Part shown: piece by piece, positions 63,105-64,000 of the stretch
How the letters are laid out: every line of letters begins with the position of its first letter
How positions within the stretch are numbered: position 1 is the stretch's first letter
NCBI RefSeq assembly: GCF_033807715.1
Contig: NC_084591.1
Span: forward strand, 45,965,868 to 46,029,867
DNA: 64,000 nucleotides
Origin: Cololabis saira
Taxonomy: Eukaryota > Chordata > Actinopteri > Beloniformes > Belonidae
Reading direction: 5' to 3'
The notes under the pieces: model-generated
The model's database searches: none
What the model saw: the letters and a program-made list of their open reading frames with translations, nothing else
What the model was told of the DNA's origin: nothing
Position numbers and translations under genes: made by a program

Positions 63105-64000
63105 TGTATATTATACATCTTGGCTGATGTGGACTACAAAACATAGAAGGCTATAGGGCTTGGTCACCAAGGTGCATTCTGGGACACGGCGGCCGTGTTG
63201 GCAGCCTCGTGAGTGTAAACAAACAGCAGTGTAGTAGCACCAAGTGAACAGACAGAATGCAAAAAAAAGATATTAAAATGCTAGAAAAGAACTGGAATTT
63301 CCACCAAGTGATGACGTCAAGACGACCAAGCCCTATTTTAGTTGCTATATGGTTGGCTATCTGTACAGTCGCAAGTTCAATGCTATTAAAGCACTTTAAA
63401 CTTTAAATCAAAGCATTTAGTTTTTTCATATAAAATATATACATTTCTATGCAGTTTAGAAGTTTTGGGGATGTCCCTTTTTTTTTTTTTGGCGCCTGCG
63501 CTGCTGAAATCAGGACGTCCCTTATTTCTATTGCTGAAAAGTGGCAACCGTTGTCCGAAATGCCATACTAAACAGTATATACTCAAAAAGTATTCTTAAG
63601 TTCGGCACACTTTTGAGTAAATATCAGTAGTATGCATTCATTGGGACGTTCTACTCAGAGCCACACGGCACTTCCTGCCGTTGGGAGGGGGAGTTGTTAC
63701 CATGGTAACAACTCCTGTCACAGCAGCAGTAGCAGCACTGCTCCGCTTTTTCCCGTTTATCCTGGCCCAAACAAGATGACATTATATAATATTAATATTA
63801 TATAATAACATTATTATAGTCACCCCGTATCTGCGCAGCACTTAGCAACCAAACACCGCTGCATTGCATTGTGGGAAGTTTCTGCTTAGCTAGTGTCCAT
63901 CAATCCACACTAATAAATGTCTCCAGAATGAGTTTGGATAGCGCATACTATTGTGTACGTACTAATGTTTCGGACGCACTAAAACATCTCACATACCGTT
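63105..64000. other. gpi intron 1, no gene seen
   Basis: Contains GTCCGAAATGCCATACTA (63,553) and, inverted, TACTAATGTTTCGGACGCAC (63,959), probable ends of a 430-bp MITE. No gpi exon 2. Confidence 0.45.

Overview
The window is nuclear DNA from a ray-finned (teleost) fish. Three vertebrate housekeeping genes with small conserved exons sit in introns packed with fish-type transposons: L1/Tx1-like and L2-like LINEs, a tRNA-derived SINE, many hAT elements with 8-bp target duplications, Tc1/mariner palindromes and long microsatellites. No bacterial, organellar or viral genes were recognised.

Layout. 1-5,432: decayed hAT BED-finger sequence, then a 5'-truncated L1-type LINE (frameshifted ORF2) that itself carries a hAT insertion. 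5,444-6,075: a long imperfect AGT/AGC microsatellite. 7,396-26,072 (minus strand): nine exons of taf4, the TFIID subunit, from the start codon through the TAFH domain; the C-terminal histone-fold exons lie beyond the left edge. 26,195-33,160: intergenic repeats, including a 1-kb MITE just upstream of taf4, a 128-bp-period repeat and two LINE 3' ends. 33,471-49,008 (plus strand): the complete lsm14a gene, an LSm/FDF/RGG mRNA-silencing and P-body protein, with eight coding exons (462 codons) and a candidate 39-nt cassette exon. 49,009-58,640: lsm14a 3' region and repeats. 59,002-59,120 (plus strand): exon 1 of gpi (glucose-6-phosphate isomerase) behind a GC-box/CCAAT promoter; the rest is beyond the right edge. 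59,973-62,661: a 2.7-kb hAT element that retains what looks like an intact first transposase exon.

The three genes do not form a pathway. taf4 acts in RNA polymerase II pre-initiation, lsm14a in translational repression and P-bodies, gpi in glycolysis. Their order is interesting: from general knowledge, human TAF4 is the divergent neighbour of LSM14B on 20q, whereas human LSM14A lies near GPI on 19q. This window therefore joins neighbours that are split between two paralogous human regions.

No wholly new system was found. The strongest leads are: (a) a hAT insertion whose target duplication recreates a branch-point-like sequence 29 nt before an lsm14a splice acceptor; (b) an in-frame 39-nt lsm14a microexon; (c) a hAT MITE family whose copies all sit at GTCTAGAC-like sites; (d) six copies of a very short CpG-rich palindromic element; and (e) a taf4-intron hAT flanked by a 45-bp rather than 8-bp duplication. 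All repeat families were called from internal structure only; no database was searched.
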